From NCBI GenBank assembly GCA_028279515.1, contig JANQNQ010000005.1:186001-250000 (forward strand): a DNA stretch of 64,000 nucleotides, in the 5' to 3' direction. Both the position numbers and the translations under genes were made by a program. Shown here one piece after another: positions 8,101 through 17,097 of the stretch. The DNA is from Flavobacteriaceae bacterium. GTDB taxonomy: Bacteria > Bacteroidota > Bacteroidia > Flavobacteriales > Flavobacteriaceae. Below the pieces are notes generated by a model, which was not told the DNA's origin, did not search any database, and worked only from the letters and a program-made list of their open reading frames with translations. Every line of letters begins with the position of its first letter. Within the stretch, counting starts at the first letter, position 1.

Positions 8101-10366
8101 CAGCAACGCTTCCCAAACCGATAGCGACCTCACTCGTAGGATTCTCACTTTTGGATTGTTTCTGATTCAATTGCGCGCTGTCATCTCTTCCGATACCTGC
8201 AATGTCATAGTTAAAACCTGTATTTACACTGGCATCCCAGATGACGCTACCCGTGCCATCCACATAGTCTTGCGAGGTTCCGTTGATACCTAAAGTTACT
8301 CCGTATTTGATGGCCAAATAAGATTCGATCTGATCTCTGCTGGCAACACCGTTGGCTTGATCATAGGTAATGACTTCGAGGATGCTTCCGTCATAACTGG
8401 CACCAAAGAATTCACTTCGACCTAGCCAGTAGCGCGAGTTCACGATATCCTTGTACGTACTTGTATTGACTTCCGTAGTGGTCAAAAGATTACCATTGTT
8501 ATAGAGTTCAACCCCAGTTCCGCCACTATTCTCTCTTACATTGAACATTTGCACGCCCGAATAGATGGATCCAATTTCAGCTGCTCCATAGCTAGCCTCA
8601 GAGGCTTGGTTAAAGGCAACTACTTCGTTCGAATAACGTGCAGAAGAGGCACCCATCTCGAATCCGGTTACATCCTGAGAGCCCGGATTGATGCTAATAT
8701 CATCGCCGCAAAAAATATCTTTGGCACTGCTATTTTGATCGATGACGCCATCGGGCCTCAAAACGATGTATAGGTCGTTACTGTTAAACCCTTGCCCAGC
8801 AAACATGGACTGCGTTCCGTCAAAGTATACCGCAGGGTTAAAGTTTACATTGTCTGTTTCGTTGTTTCTATATGTTGGTTGCTCTCCTATTTTGGATTTA
8901 GCTGTACGCGTGCTTCCGAAGGCTTGGTCGTTCCATACAGAAACAGTACCTAGGTCGGCAATGGTACCGGCTTCGCTGTCAGCTCTGAGCCATAGCTTTA
9001 GGTTGCTATTGATTCCGCCAGGACCGTAAGTTGGACTCCCAAGATTTTGCACTTCTGCCTGAATTGTGAAGGTATAGGTGCCTTCGTCAGAATCGTCGCT
9101 CTCGATAGTAACAGTGGTTGTAAAAACACCTACACTACTGGGTGTAAAAGTGACCACAAAATCGGTAACGCTTCCTGTAGCTAAGAAGGTATTTGTCGGC
9201 GTCGTCAAAGAGAAATCACCACTCCCCGAAAGTGAACTACTGGATATCGTAAGCGAAGAGGTTCCGAAGTTATAGATAAAGAATGGAATCGCTATCGGTG
9301 TGGTAAGGTCTGTGATACCAAAATCGGTAAAATCGTCGGTCGACGGTGTTGTGTCTCCATCAAAGATGGCAAGGTCATTTCCTTGCACCTCGATTTCGGG
9401 TCCACCGCCCACAGGAGTCGCAGTTCCTTGGATCACAAAATCGTAGATCGATTCGTCATTATCGTTATTATTGATGGTGACAATGGCTGTTGCCGAACTT
9501 GCTACTGCAGGGTTATATGTAATCTCAAAAGTAGTGCTTGCACCGGGTGCGATGGGTGTGGTAGGAGCCGATGTTACTGTGAAATCAGTACTTCCCGAAA
9601 TGTCTACCAAAGGAGACCCGGTTAGGTCAAGATTACCAGAACCGTTGTTTTCAATGGTGAATGTACGCACAACAGGCGTTCCTGCTGTAGTACTTCCAAA
9701 GTCGGTATCATTTGCAGTTGACCCGCTCGTACTTCCATCGGGAATTGGGTTACCATTACCATAGAGGTCAATTTCAGATGGGTCATAACCTTCTAAACGA
9801 ATGTTGTCAATGCCTCCGTAGTCATCAGCACCGTCTTGGCGTACCCGGATTCTGATTCGAACGTTCGTAACAGTTGGAGGTATGTTAATGGTTTCTGTGA
9901 GCCATCCTCCGGTGGTGCTATTGGTTGTGCCTCCGTCAACAACTGTTACGTTTCCCTGATTCACATCATCATAGAACAAAATATATCGTATGTCGTCCTG
10001 ATTATCGAAGCCATCGGCATAATAATCAAAAGATAAGACAACATTTGAGTACGAAGAAACGTCCACATTTGGCAAAGCCATCCTTTCAAAACCATTTGCA
10101 TTACCGTTGCAGTCTCCTCTTAAGTCACGTATTCCCCAAAACTGAGCTCCGTCAGAAGGTGTTTGTCCGTTAAGCGTGGTTACATAATCCCATACAGCAT
10201 TTCCTGAGGTACAGGCAGGTACTGATAGGTTTAGCGGAGTCCAAGTGTCTCCAGAGGTCTCGAAGCTCTGTTTGGCGATGGTGATCTGAGCATTTACGGT
10301 GAATCCGAAGAGGATAAAAAAAGCGAAAACGAGATGCCTCCACTTTGTAGTAGTTTTTTCAATCAT
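5159..10366 (-). CDS. Large T9SS-secreted multidomain surface protein (choice-of-anchor D, LamG-like)
   Basis: A 1735-residue exported protein. It has a signal peptide (residues 1-26, LVFAFFILFGFTVNA), an N-terminal beta domain (about 30-195) with FWGIRDL and LSFDYYADGFDNQDD, two choice-of-anchor D/Hydin-like Ig domains (about 198-318 and 325-445), a region starting LKLWLRADSEAGT that resembles the DUF8202 lectin-like domains, a LamG/concanavalin-like domain (MEFDGNDDHIQVGDRLDLTS onward), and a C-terminal type A T9SS sorting domain ending SGTYVFQLKIGKNSITKKLL. Such proteins are carried over the outer membrane and released or attached at the surface, typically in adhesion or glycan binding. 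The N-terminal domain is shared with the next gene upstream at 10644. No enzyme motif was found. Confidence 0.85.
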   Translation of the reverse strand: MIEKTTTKWRHLVFAFFILFGFTVNAQITIAKQSFETSGDTWTPLNLSVPACTSGNAVWDYVTTLNGQTPSDGAQFWGIRDLRGDCNGNANGFERMALPNVDVSSYSNVVLSFDYYADGFDNQDDIRYILFYDDVNQGNVTVVDGGTTNSTTGGWLTETINIPPTVTNVRIRIRVRQDGADDYGGIDNIRLEGYDPSEIDLYGNGNPIPDGSTSGSTANDTDFGSTTAGTPVVRTFTIENNGSGNLDLTGSPLVDISGSTDFTVTSAPTTPIAPGASTTFEITYNPAVASSATAIVTINNNDNDESIYDFVIQGTATPVGGGPEIEVQGNDLAIFDGDTTPSTDDFTDFGITDLTTPIAIPFFIYNFGTSSLTISSSSLSGSGDFSLTTPTNTFLATGSVTDFVVTFTPSSVGVFTTTVTIESDDSDEGTYTFTIQAEVQNLGSPTYGPGGINSNLKLWLRADSEAGTIADLGTVSVWNDQAFGSTRTAKSKIGEQPTYRNNETDNVNFNPAVYFDGTQSMFAGQGFNSNDLYIVLRPDGVIDQNSSAKDIFCGDDISINPGSQDVTGFEMGASSARYSNEVVAFNQASEASYGAAEIGSIYSGVQMFNVRENSGGTGVELYNNGNLLTTTEVNTSTYKDIVNSRYWLGRSEFFGASYDGSILEVITYDQANGVASRDQIESYLAIKYGVTLGINGTSQDYVDGTGSVIWDASVNTGFNYDIAGIGRDDSAQLNQKQSKSENPTSEVAIGLGSVAATNSANSNTFTNDRDYLVWGHNGQNLDYTSKTVDVTLGPETVISPVDASDRVWKIVETATTDIPATTVRISTAAIASALPALSGNDAYVFLVADDAALTVNQETLFLETNGSNQEVTYDFDGTKYFTFGIAHEVIASRRMEFDGNDDHIQVGDRLDLTSAFTISAWVRTTGSNNDLSNKSIVSKDGSTNGYELVLTDANRVRFRNGNGENIRSSGRLDTNVWHHVAIIHDGTTASIYIDGVLDIAANIALPTDNSNTFTIGANYRSDTDIQKEFAGDLDEIRIWDAALTADELRFIMNQEIEQSGTNVFGKILPTTLTKYDISGLDWNDLSAYYSMNNFIGTHLNDASGNGNRGSLRNAANYDVEAQTAPLPYISLADGDWTAEGTWENATVGALAGQYAPGTTSVSDSNVTIDWNIVSVSHNVSATTDAKVLALFSNSNELTVSGDSELSVSHYLKLDGSIDLEGESQLVQEDGSDLATDSAGFIERDQQGIADSYTYNYWSLPVGTINTTSNNAAISIANAMRDGTNPTSPQNITFSTSATGADAGATSPITLSSFWMYRFIDSPADDYNGWNFAGNTGNITAGEGFTMKGPGTGGVLDEQNFVFTGKPNNGTMTLPLSNDNEYLVGNPYPSAIDADEFIMDNPTTDGSLRFWQHFASTSHIVFEYQGGYAIYNLSGGTPAVSHPDIDQTGSGTKTPGRYVPVAQGFFVTDDTTNPTAGNITFENDQRIFVTEAVPASSIFIRGTERAASEAPEDTRTKLRIGFDSPGQLHRQLLLTIDERTTDGIDWAFDAKKNEEQYDDMTWLIDDEKYVIQAIPAITEDKELKLAVDLTYGGTMKIGVDAFENLPEGIDVFLRDELDGTETDLKLGAFETDLTPGSYKNRFVLVFKNQVLGVEDAVLSDTIDIIHLGNANVIRIVNNSNEVIDGAVLYNLMGQKIQTWNQVPSNEDLPLNRVASGTYVFQLKIGKNSITKKLLIK

Positions 10367-10643
10367 GGGGTAAGGGGTTTCAATTTATTTCCTTGCGAAA
10401 ATAAATTCTTTCTATCTTAAACATATGAACCACAGGGGCTAAGACCCAACTTTTAGGATTTAGCAAGGGAAAAGATCGATGAAATGCATTTTTTTCGCCT
10501 TTTGACGGAATTTTTTTACGGTTTTTCCGTAAGTCAAAATGTGTATTTAGCTGTTATTTAAGCGTTTAGATTTTTGTTGTTTTGGTCGATTATGCGTGAA
10601 ATTAGGGTTCTGATAAACGAGATTTTGGCAAAGCATAAAAAGA
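10367..10643. other. Intergenic region between two T9SS genes
   Basis: These 277 bases are AT-rich. Upstream of the 5159-10366 gene, on the minus strand, a TATTTTCG sequence near 10400 resembles the -7 element with one mismatch. No terminator hairpin is visible for the gene that ends at 10644, so read-through is possible. Confidence 0.4.
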
Positions 10644-12416
10644 TCATTGAATGACCAACTTTTTTGTTACAGTTTTTCCATTGTTCACAAAAGACAGAAA
10701 ATAAATGCCGGGTTTAAGATCACTTAGGTATACTTGGTTACCTTGAACTTGTTGTTTTCGTATTTCTTTTCCGAAGGAATCGAAGATAGAAACGCTTATG
10801 GGGACACCTTGAAACATTACAATGTTAAGAACTTCATTTTTCAAGGGATTGGGAAAAATGACGACTTCTTGAACATTTAGACTTTTTAAAGAGAGTGAGC
10901 TGTGGGTGACTTCTGCCCAGTTGGTCCCTATTCTGAGTGCATCTATGATGATTGGGGGAGTCCTGGTGCTACTGTCTTGTCTGAATAAAAATTGATCAAT
11001 CGAACTTCTGGGCGTCGTATCAGTGTCAGAGAGTGTTGCTAAAGGCTGGGCATCACCCAAAATGGGGTTTGCCCAAAGGTTGATCGATCCAAGTTTGATA
11101 TCATAGTTAAAGACTACAAAAATATCTGTGTTTACCAAAAACTCAGTTGAAGTATACTGCGCTGTTGTGCCATCAGAACTAATACCCACGTTGAATCCTG
11201 TAGTGCCTGGTTTTATCCATAACCTAGCGTCTAGCCCAGATCCTAGGGCTGCAAAATACCCTCCATCGGTATTTGTAAACCCACTTAGGTCAGTTACTCT
11301 AAAGAGAAAGGAAACGTAGGCGGATCCGGAGGTTACAGGGGTGAATTCAATTGAAGGGTCCATTCCAGAACCTTCAAATGAAATAGCGCCTACCGCATTA
11401 TCGGTGAGTCCTTGGTAAAACAAATTATCATTGGTTACTAGCACCTCATCACCGCTATTATTGTTGTTCCAATAGTTTTGCGCTCCCAAAGTTTGACCAG
11501 GAGAATAGTCGAAGACCTCGGTATGTGGTAAAGAAACAATGCTGTTTATTAGCGTAAACGTTGTAGGGGCCACCACGGCTGGTGTCAGTGGGTTGCCGTC
11601 ATTGTCAATAAGTTCAATGTTGATGGAATGAAGGCCTGGAGATAGGCCAGAAAGGTGAATGGGTTCTGTAGAAAAATGGCCGAGATACCCACCATTATCT
11701 ATTGTATAACGAAAAAAACCATCCCCAGTAAAGTCGCTTTCTCCAATGCCATTGTCCCCAGAAATTGTAAAGTTGGTCGTTGTGAAGCTTACATCGAAAC
11801 CTGCAGAACCTGCATAAATGGTAGACCCATTCGTCGGGGAGTCAATAGTAAGAGTCGGTGTTGTATTTGCTCCTGATTGAAGCAAAATGTTGTCAATAGC
11901 GGCACGATCAGAGGCTCCGTTCTGTTTTGTGATGATTGAAAATCGCACTTGTATTGTCCCATCTGGAATGACACGTGTAAATAGGGTCCATGCGTTTGAT
12001 GTGTCCTTGGTCAAGGCCTGGCGACCCTTGCTGATTTCATCAAAGAAGAATTCGACCTCAATGGTGTCACCAGCATCAAAACCTACGGTGAAATATTGAA
12101 AAGAAACTAGAATGTTAGTTTGCCCCGAGACGTTGACATTTTCAAAATCTAATCGATGCTCGAAGTCACCACCTCCATTGGTGTTTTCCAGATCTTGCAT
12201 TCCCCAGAAATTTGTGCCAGAATTTGGAACTATCCCACCTAGGGCATCAACTTGACTCCACACGTCGCCGCTCTGGTTATAGGAAGCGGGAGTGGTTTGA
12301 AACGTCCAAGTGTCGGCTGTCGTTCCTTCAAAATCTTGAGTTGCCAACGTGGTTTGAGAAATTGTAAAGAGAGGAGTTAGGGTCATAAAAAGACCAAAAA
12401 GGTAATTTTTTGTCAT
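10644..12416 (-). CDS. T9SS-secreted protein with shared N-terminal beta domain
   Basis: A 590-residue exported protein. It has a signal peptide (LFGLFMTLTPLFTISQ, first 20 residues or so), an N-terminal domain with FWGMQDLENTNGGGDFEHRL and ILVSFQYFTVGFDAGD that clearly parallels the N-terminal domain of the 1735-residue neighbour, an Ig-like segment (TPTLTIDSPTNGSTIY onward), a further beta-rich region (about 300-500), and a type A sorting domain (VVIFPNPLKNEVLNI to the terminal TKKLVIQ). The function is probably surface binding or structural. It has the same orientation as both neighbours but with gaps of 277 and 368 bases, so each gene probably has its own promoter. Confidence 0.8.
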   Translation of the reverse strand: MTKNYLFGLFMTLTPLFTISQTTLATQDFEGTTADTWTFQTTPASYNQSGDVWSQVDALGGIVPNSGTNFWGMQDLENTNGGGDFEHRLDFENVNVSGQTNILVSFQYFTVGFDAGDTIEVEFFFDEISKGRQALTKDTSNAWTLFTRVIPDGTIQVRFSIITKQNGASDRAAIDNILLQSGANTTPTLTIDSPTNGSTIYAGSAGFDVSFTTTNFTISGDNGIGESDFTGDGFFRYTIDNGGYLGHFSTEPIHLSGLSPGLHSINIELIDNDGNPLTPAVVAPTTFTLINSIVSLPHTEVFDYSPGQTLGAQNYWNNNNSGDEVLVTNDNLFYQGLTDNAVGAISFEGSGMDPSIEFTPVTSGSAYVSFLFRVTDLSGFTNTDGGYFAALGSGLDARLWIKPGTTGFNVGISSDGTTAQYTSTEFLVNTDIFVVFNYDIKLGSINLWANPILGDAQPLATLSDTDTTPRSSIDQFLFRQDSSTRTPPIIIDALRIGTNWAEVTHSSLSLKSLNVQEVVIFPNPLKNEVLNIVMFQGVPISVSIFDSFGKEIRKQQVQGNQVYLSDLKPGIYFLSFVNNGKTVTKKLVIQ

Positions 12417-12605
12417 TGTTACCGCGATAAGGATTAGTGAACAGGTCTTGGTATAGTTAACTGCTTATGCTTAACCAAAGTTGGTTAAAGTTAAGAGGCC
12501 AATGTTCCTTATACCATGATCAATGTAATAAGCGGGAGCTATTTTGGATAAGTGGGAAGTGGTTATTTGTTGTTGGCCTTTGGTCGTTAGACCACTCATG
12601 CGCTG

Positions 12606-12655
12606 TCATACCTGCGGAGGCAGGAATCTTTAATCCTCCCTCCTTTTTAGGAGGG
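12606..12655 (+). repeat. Family C hairpin followed by CCTCCC hairpin
   Basis: CCTGC at 12611-12615 pairs with GCAGG at 12620-12624, inside the pattern TCATACCTGCGGAGGCAGG. It is followed by CCCTCCT at 12638-12644 pairing with AGGAGGG at 12649-12655. The first hairpin matches those at 26306-26327 and 41615-41641. Confidence 0.75.
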
Positions 12656-12735
12656 AAATAAGATGGTATGTTGCATTAAGCGTAAGGGCCGCTGGGGTTT
12701 TCCTAATAAACGATTAAACACATCAGCGCATAAAC

Positions 12736-12762
12736 AAAAAAGGCACCCAACGGGTGCCTTTT
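12736..12762 (-). terminator. Rho-independent terminator
   Basis: AAGGCACCC (12740-12748) pairs with GGGTGCCTT (12752-12760) around a three-base loop. On the minus strand the stem is followed by a run of T, 25 bases beyond the stop of the gene ending at 12785. Confidence 0.9.
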
Positions 12763-12784
12763 ATAAGCATATTTTAAAAAGTGA

Positions 12785-14515
12785 TTACTCGATCACTAAT
12801 TTTCTAGTAGCAGTTCTTCCGTTCTCAGAAAGACGTAGGATATATACCCCAGTTTTCAGTGAGTTTACAGGAAGTTGGTTGTCAGTAACTACCATGTTCA
12901 TAACTTGTTTTCCAAGTAGATCATAAACCGTAGCTTCGATTTCCAATCCGTTTGCCGTATGAATCGTGATAAACTGATCACGTGGTACTGGGTTTGGATA
13001 CATGTTTAGTCCTTCGATTGCGAAATCTTGGTTTGAAAGTGTTAGTTCTGCCAAGGCACGCGAAGTAATCTGAGCTGTACCATTGAATTCTCCAACAAGA
13101 GCTTGAACCCCATTAGCTCCCTGAGGAATCAACTGACCGATATAATCAGCTTCGCTAAAGTTTGTTCTAAATGTAAGTGTTGCTCTGGTAGATGCGTCCG
13201 TTAAATCGTAGTTAGAAGAAGCCGCAAAAGTAGCAACACCATCACCATCTGTAAAGGTGGCTGCGTTGACTCTTACTAACTCAGACTCATACGCTTCTTG
13301 ATTGGCAGTAATTTGAGCCAACGTAACTACTTCTGGAGTAATCGTATTTCCGGTTGAGTTTACAGCAACATCTGCTGAAGGAACGAATTGTAGAACACCA
13401 TTGAATGTAGAGGTTTGTCCTGTAAGACCCACCATTCCGTCGCCTTCAGCGAAAACAGTAGTAATCGTACCCGCCGCGTCATCAATTAAGATGGCTGCAG
13501 TGGCATCTTGAATGTATTTCTGATTTCTTGAGGCTCTTGCATAGGTGACAATCGCTTCACCAGTAAGTGTATAATAGCCTCCGGTTCCGTTGTTGATGAC
13601 ATCGGTACGGATGGCTGCAATATCAGATACTGAAGTTACAGCAGCAACACTAAATGAAACGGATGCTGTTACGGCAGGTGTAAGAGAACCTCCACCGTCC
13701 TTCAATTCTAAGTCTACTGTGTACGACATCCCGTCGGCCGTTGCCACAGAGATTGTATTCATTGTGGTTGTCTGTGCGGCTCCGCTGTTCACAGAGTACT
13801 CTACAAAGTTACCGCCAGTCAAATCAAAATTCTGCGTTACAAAAGTCACATCCACATTGGACGTGCCAGGTGTAAATTCGAACGCGTTAGAAGGAGCAGT
13901 GATTGTCAAAGTTGGGTCCATGCTCGCTGAACGCGTATAGGTTCCGATTGGGAAAGGCGTTGGGGCCGTAGCATTTGAGGTTTGCCCGTCATTTACATTT
14001 GTACCGCTAAAAGTCCAACTGGCAGCCGTATAGGATGCTCCATCAGGTCCTGTGTTGTTTACGCGATACGCCCAACCGTCTAAATATTCCCATGGTTGTC
14101 CTGTACCATCTGTGTTGATATCCCCAAACGTATCGATAACGCCTCCATTAAAGAATAGCTCGAGAGCATCATCACCGTTAACGTTAGCTGCACTATCCAA
14201 ATAATCAGCGGTGATTCCGAAATAAGCATTTACAGATCCAGGGTTAGAACCTTCGCTTCCTACGTAGATGAACTGTCCTGCCGTAGCAGAACCCGCAAAC
14301 GTTAATTCTTGGCCATCAGTACCACCACCGTTGTTGGCAGATCCAAAACCGTATAATGAAAGATCAGCGATATCGTTTATTACGTAAATTTCCACAAGTT
14401 TCGGTGTACCGCCGGACAAAGGCCCGTCAAAGGCTCCGGTAATTACCATGTCTTGCCCAAAAGAAAATGCACTCACAAGAAGGGTTGTGAGAAGCAAGTA
14501 GTAGTTTTTTCTCAT
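12785..14515 (-). CDS. T9SS-secreted lamin-tail/DUF5689-like protein
   Basis: A 576-residue exported protein. The signal peptide (YLLLTTLLVSAFSFGQ) is followed by a lamin-tail-like domain (about 20-160; LVEIYVINDIADLSLYGFG and DALELFFNGGVIDTFG), an Ig-like stretch (about 190-280), an OB-fold/DUF5689-like region (about 290-420; YYTLTGEAIVTYARAS and FAEGDGMVGLTG), and a type A sorting domain (MYPNPVPRDQFITIHT to TRKLVIE). Proteins of this build are found on flavobacterial surfaces, some joined to nuclease domains. No nuclease domain is present here. The gene has a near-consensus -7 element at 14557-14564 and a strong terminator at 12736-12762, so it is likely a single-gene transcript. Confidence 0.8.
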   Translation of the reverse strand: MRKNYYLLLTTLLVSAFSFGQDMVITGAFDGPLSGGTPKLVEIYVINDIADLSLYGFGSANNGGGTDGQELTFAGSATAGQFIYVGSEGSNPGSVNAYFGITADYLDSAANVNGDDALELFFNGGVIDTFGDINTDGTGQPWEYLDGWAYRVNNTGPDGASYTAASWTFSGTNVNDGQTSNATAPTPFPIGTYTRSASMDPTLTITAPSNAFEFTPGTSNVDVTFVTQNFDLTGGNFVEYSVNSGAAQTTTMNTISVATADGMSYTVDLELKDGGGSLTPAVTASVSFSVAAVTSVSDIAAIRTDVINNGTGGYYTLTGEAIVTYARASRNQKYIQDATAAILIDDAAGTITTVFAEGDGMVGLTGQTSTFNGVLQFVPSADVAVNSTGNTITPEVVTLAQITANQEAYESELVRVNAATFTDGDGVATFAASSNYDLTDASTRATLTFRTNFSEADYIGQLIPQGANGVQALVGEFNGTAQITSRALAELTLSNQDFAIEGLNMYPNPVPRDQFITIHTANGLEIEATVYDLLGKQVMNMVVTDNQLPVNSLKTGVYILRLSENGRTATRKLVIE

Positions 14516-14556
14516 TTTATCAATGTTTATGTTTAATTAAAGGGTGTAAAACCAAA

Positions 14557-14564
14557 CAAATATA
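14557..14564 (-). promoter_or_regulatory. Predicted -7 element for the gene at 12785-14515
   Basis: On the minus strand this reads TATATTTG, an exact match to the Bacteroidota TAnnTTTG element, about 40 bases before the start codon. No clear TTG is seen at -33. Confidence 0.5.
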
Positions 14565-14672
14565 AGAATTTTGATGGGTTTTGGGATGTATTGACAAGAC
14601 TGCCCTTTGTTATTTTACGATTCCTTAACGCGCAGCAAGTGTGTTTATTAGGATTGCGAAGTTTCCGAAAAA

Positions 14673-14710
14673 AATAAAAAAAAGGCAGCTATCGCGTAGC
14701 TGCCTCCTAA
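14673..14710 (-). terminator. Rho-independent terminator of the PiT gene
   Basis: AGGCAGCTA (14683-14691) pairs with TAGCTGCCT (14697-14705) around a five-base loop. On the minus strand the stem is followed by a long T tract. It lies just after the stop of the gene ending at 14730. Confidence 0.92.
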
Positions 14711-14729
14711 AATTATATAAAAAGTACGG

Positions 14730-17027
14730 TTATTCTTCTGCGCTGGCTGCCTCTGTCTCTGATTCTATGGTCGCCGGAACTACGGAGCTATCATGAGACT
14801 CGTAATATTCTTGAAGCAGATTCATGGTTGCCGTCATTAGATCTTTGGTCTCTAACAATAAACTGAAGTACAACGTGGTGTTCTTCGGGCTCGATTCTTC
14901 AGCACGGGTGCGAGCTACTTGCTTTTCAATCTTTTCGGTGATCATCGATAAGATGGTATCCTTTCGGTTGATGACATCCCCGATCTTTTCAAAAGAGCGA
15001 GAATCAAAGGCATCCTTGGTGTCAACAAACAAGGCTTCGAAGATGTCGTCTACTTCTTTTAGCTCCTTGATCTGGCTAAAGGTCAACTTCTTATGATTGT
15101 TATTTACATGCTTGTGTGTCGCTTTAGAGATATACTCTAACGACTGGGTCATGTCTTGCAAATAACTAAGAATGTTGATGTAAAAGTTACTGGCTCCGAT
15201 ACTGGATTCGTCCAAGTTCTTTATAAAGTAGAAGATATTGTCACGAAGATCATCGATCTCATCCGAGAGTTTTACAATGTTCTTCTTATTCTTTTTCAGC
15301 ATCGAAAGGTTCTGCTTAGCGAGTCCTTTGATGGCACTTGTATAAATACGATTACCTCTGTTGACCACTGCTGCGATGTTATCAGCACTTTCATGGATTA
15401 CTCCTTGAATCGAACTACTTTCGGCTTTTTGAAGACGATCTTCGGCCTTTTCCTCTTTCATCTTCTTGTTGTGCTTAAGGTAGTTTCTCACAAGCAACGC
15501 AATGGCTACGATCAACAAGATCGGCACGGCAACTTCTTTATTGAGTTGGATCAGGAAAGCCATGGTCGCTGCGGCGATAAAGGCACTGATAGCGGTAAAG
15601 AACCATCCGCCGATTACATTTAATACTCCAGCCACTCTGTACACAGCGCTTTCAGCACCCCAAGCACGATCGGCCAAAGAGGTACCCATAGCCACCATAA
15701 AGGTCACATAGGTTGTTGAGAGTGGAAGCTTCATCGAAGTAGCAATCGAGATCAATACACTGGCAATCATCAAGTTCGCTGACGCACGTACCAAGTCAAA
15801 TGCAGGTTGGTCATTCTTTTTGCGCTCGGCCAATGTAAGTGTAGGCTTCACGAATTGCTTGTCGATACGTTGTGAAAGGCTGCTAGGCATGATGGCACCA
15901 AAAGCTCGAGACGAGGCAATAGCAAAGCGAACGATCAATCGCGATAAAAAGTTGGGTTGAAAGCGCTCTTCACCTTCATCTTGTCGAGAAAGGTCTACTG
16001 ACGTCTTTACTACCGCACGGGCCTTGCTTGAAAACCATAAGGTGATAACCATGATGATTCCAGCAATGAAAAGTAGCATAGGGCTCGACGGTACTTTGTC
16101 GGCCAAGATGCCCATGCTAAATTGCATCGGATCGGCACCCGAAGCCGTGAAGGCATCGTATGAATTATAGGCCGCAATCGGAACACCGATGAAATTCACT
16201 AGGTCATTTCCTGCAAAGGCCATGGCCAAGGCGAAGGTTCCGATGACGATGATAAGCTTAAAAATATTGGTCTTGAATAATTGAATCAACGCATATGAAA
16301 ACAACGACCAAAAGACCGTGTTGATGGCGATGATCAATGTTGTATTGTCTTTTATAAAAGCAGCAGTGTCTGCGGTCAAAAATGCAGCACCCTTTAGTCC
16401 TTTGATGAGGATGAAATAGGTGATGGCTGTGATCGAAACACCACCAAAAATGGCAGCGACCCATTTTGGTTTTTCGTCAAAGTTGAAAGACAAAATGACC
16501 CTTGACATATATTGCACCAGCGCACCGACCGTAAAAGCGATGATTACGGAGAGCACAATACCTGCAATGATCATGGTAGCTTGTTCAGAGTTGATATACT
16601 TGCCAAGATTGCTAATGGTCTCACTGTCTGAAGCGCCAATTTTTATCAATGCAATGCATACAGCGGCTCCCAATAGTTCAAATACAATAGACACCGTGGT
16701 TGAGGTAGGCATCCCAAGTGTGTTGAAAAAGTCGAGGAGCAGTATGTCGGTGATCATTACCGCCATAAAGATGATCATGATCTCGTCAAAGACAAACTCG
16801 CCAGGGACAAAGATTCCCTTTCGGGCAACTTCCATCATACCACTCGAGGAGATGGCGCCCAAGGCAATACCGATACTGGCTACGATCATGATAGTTCTAA
16901 AAGAAATGGCTTTAGAACCAATGGCTGAATTCAAAAAGTTAACGGCGTCGTTACTAACGCCAACTACTAGATCTGCAATGGCTAAGACAGCCAGCGAGAT
17001 GATCATGAACAAATAAATGTCATTCAT
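14730..17027 (-). CDS. pit: PiT-family inorganic phosphate transporter with PhoU-like tail
   Basis: An inner-membrane phosphate permease of 765 residues. The first half carries the PiT signature (GVSNDAVNFLNSAIGSKA, near the N-terminus) and several transmembrane helices; the second PiT half begins around the segment with FAGNDLVNFIGVPIAAYNSY. The cytoplasmic C-terminus, roughly the last 220 residues, is a helical PhoU/UPF0111-like domain (HESADNIAAVVNRGNRIY onward), which in this family is thought to gate or regulate transport. The open frame extends nine codons further to 17054, but the ATG at 17027 gives a normal start directly before the first membrane helix. A Pho-box-like pair of repeats lies at 17080-17097, upstream. 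It is close to phoB/phoR-type genes and a terminator closes it at 14683-14705. Confidence 0.92.
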   Translation of the reverse strand: MNDIYLFMIISLAVLAIADLVVGVSNDAVNFLNSAIGSKAISFRTIMIVASIGIALGAISSSGMMEVARKGIFVPGEFVFDEIMIIFMAVMITDILLLDFFNTLGMPTSTTVSIVFELLGAAVCIALIKIGASDSETISNLGKYINSEQATMIIAGIVLSVIIAFTVGALVQYMSRVILSFNFDEKPKWVAAIFGGVSITAITYFILIKGLKGAAFLTADTAAFIKDNTTLIIAINTVFWSLFSYALIQLFKTNIFKLIIVIGTFALAMAFAGNDLVNFIGVPIAAYNSYDAFTASGADPMQFSMGILADKVPSSPMLLFIAGIIMVITLWFSSKARAVVKTSVDLSRQDEGEERFQPNFLSRLIVRFAIASSRAFGAIMPSSLSQRIDKQFVKPTLTLAERKKNDQPAFDLVRASANLMIASVLISIATSMKLPLSTTYVTFMVAMGTSLADRAWGAESAVYRVAGVLNVIGGWFFTAISAFIAAATMAFLIQLNKEVAVPILLIVAIALLVRNYLKHNKKMKEEKAEDRLQKAESSSIQGVIHESADNIAAVVNRGNRIYTSAIKGLAKQNLSMLKKNKKNIVKLSDEIDDLRDNIFYFIKNLDESSIGASNFYINILSYLQDMTQSLEYISKATHKHVNNNHKKLTFSQIKELKEVDDIFEALFVDTKDAFDSRSFEKIGDVINRKDTILSMITEKIEKQVARTRAEESSPKNTTLYFSLLLETKDLMTATMNLLQEYYESHDSSVVPATIESETEAASAEE

Positions 17028-17079
17028 TCTTAAACAAAGTATATATGTTGGCAAATATCTATACTAAATGCAAGTCTAA

Positions 17080-17097
17080 TGTTACCAGAATGTTATG
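17080..17097 (+). promoter_or_regulatory. Candidate Pho box upstream of the PiT gene
   Basis: TGTTACC, spacer AGAA, TGTTATG: two seven-base half-sites with a four-base AT-rich spacer, 11 bases apart, which is the build of the classic PhoB site. It lies 53 bases upstream of the PiT start codon, in reverse orientation relative to that gene. Matching sites occur at 17320-17337 and 22075-22103. Confidence 0.6.

Larger units (their letters stand above)
12417..12784. other. Intergenic region with repeat and terminator
   Basis: These 368 bases hold a family C hairpin and a CCTCCC/GGAGGG hairpin (12606-12655) and the terminator of the next minus-strand gene (12736-12762). The open frame at 12467-12661 runs through these repeats and is not supported as a gene. 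Confidence 0.7.

Noticed and set aside
12467-12661. 64-codon open frame between two T9SS genes
   Set aside because: It crosses two hairpin repeats and has no recognisable features.
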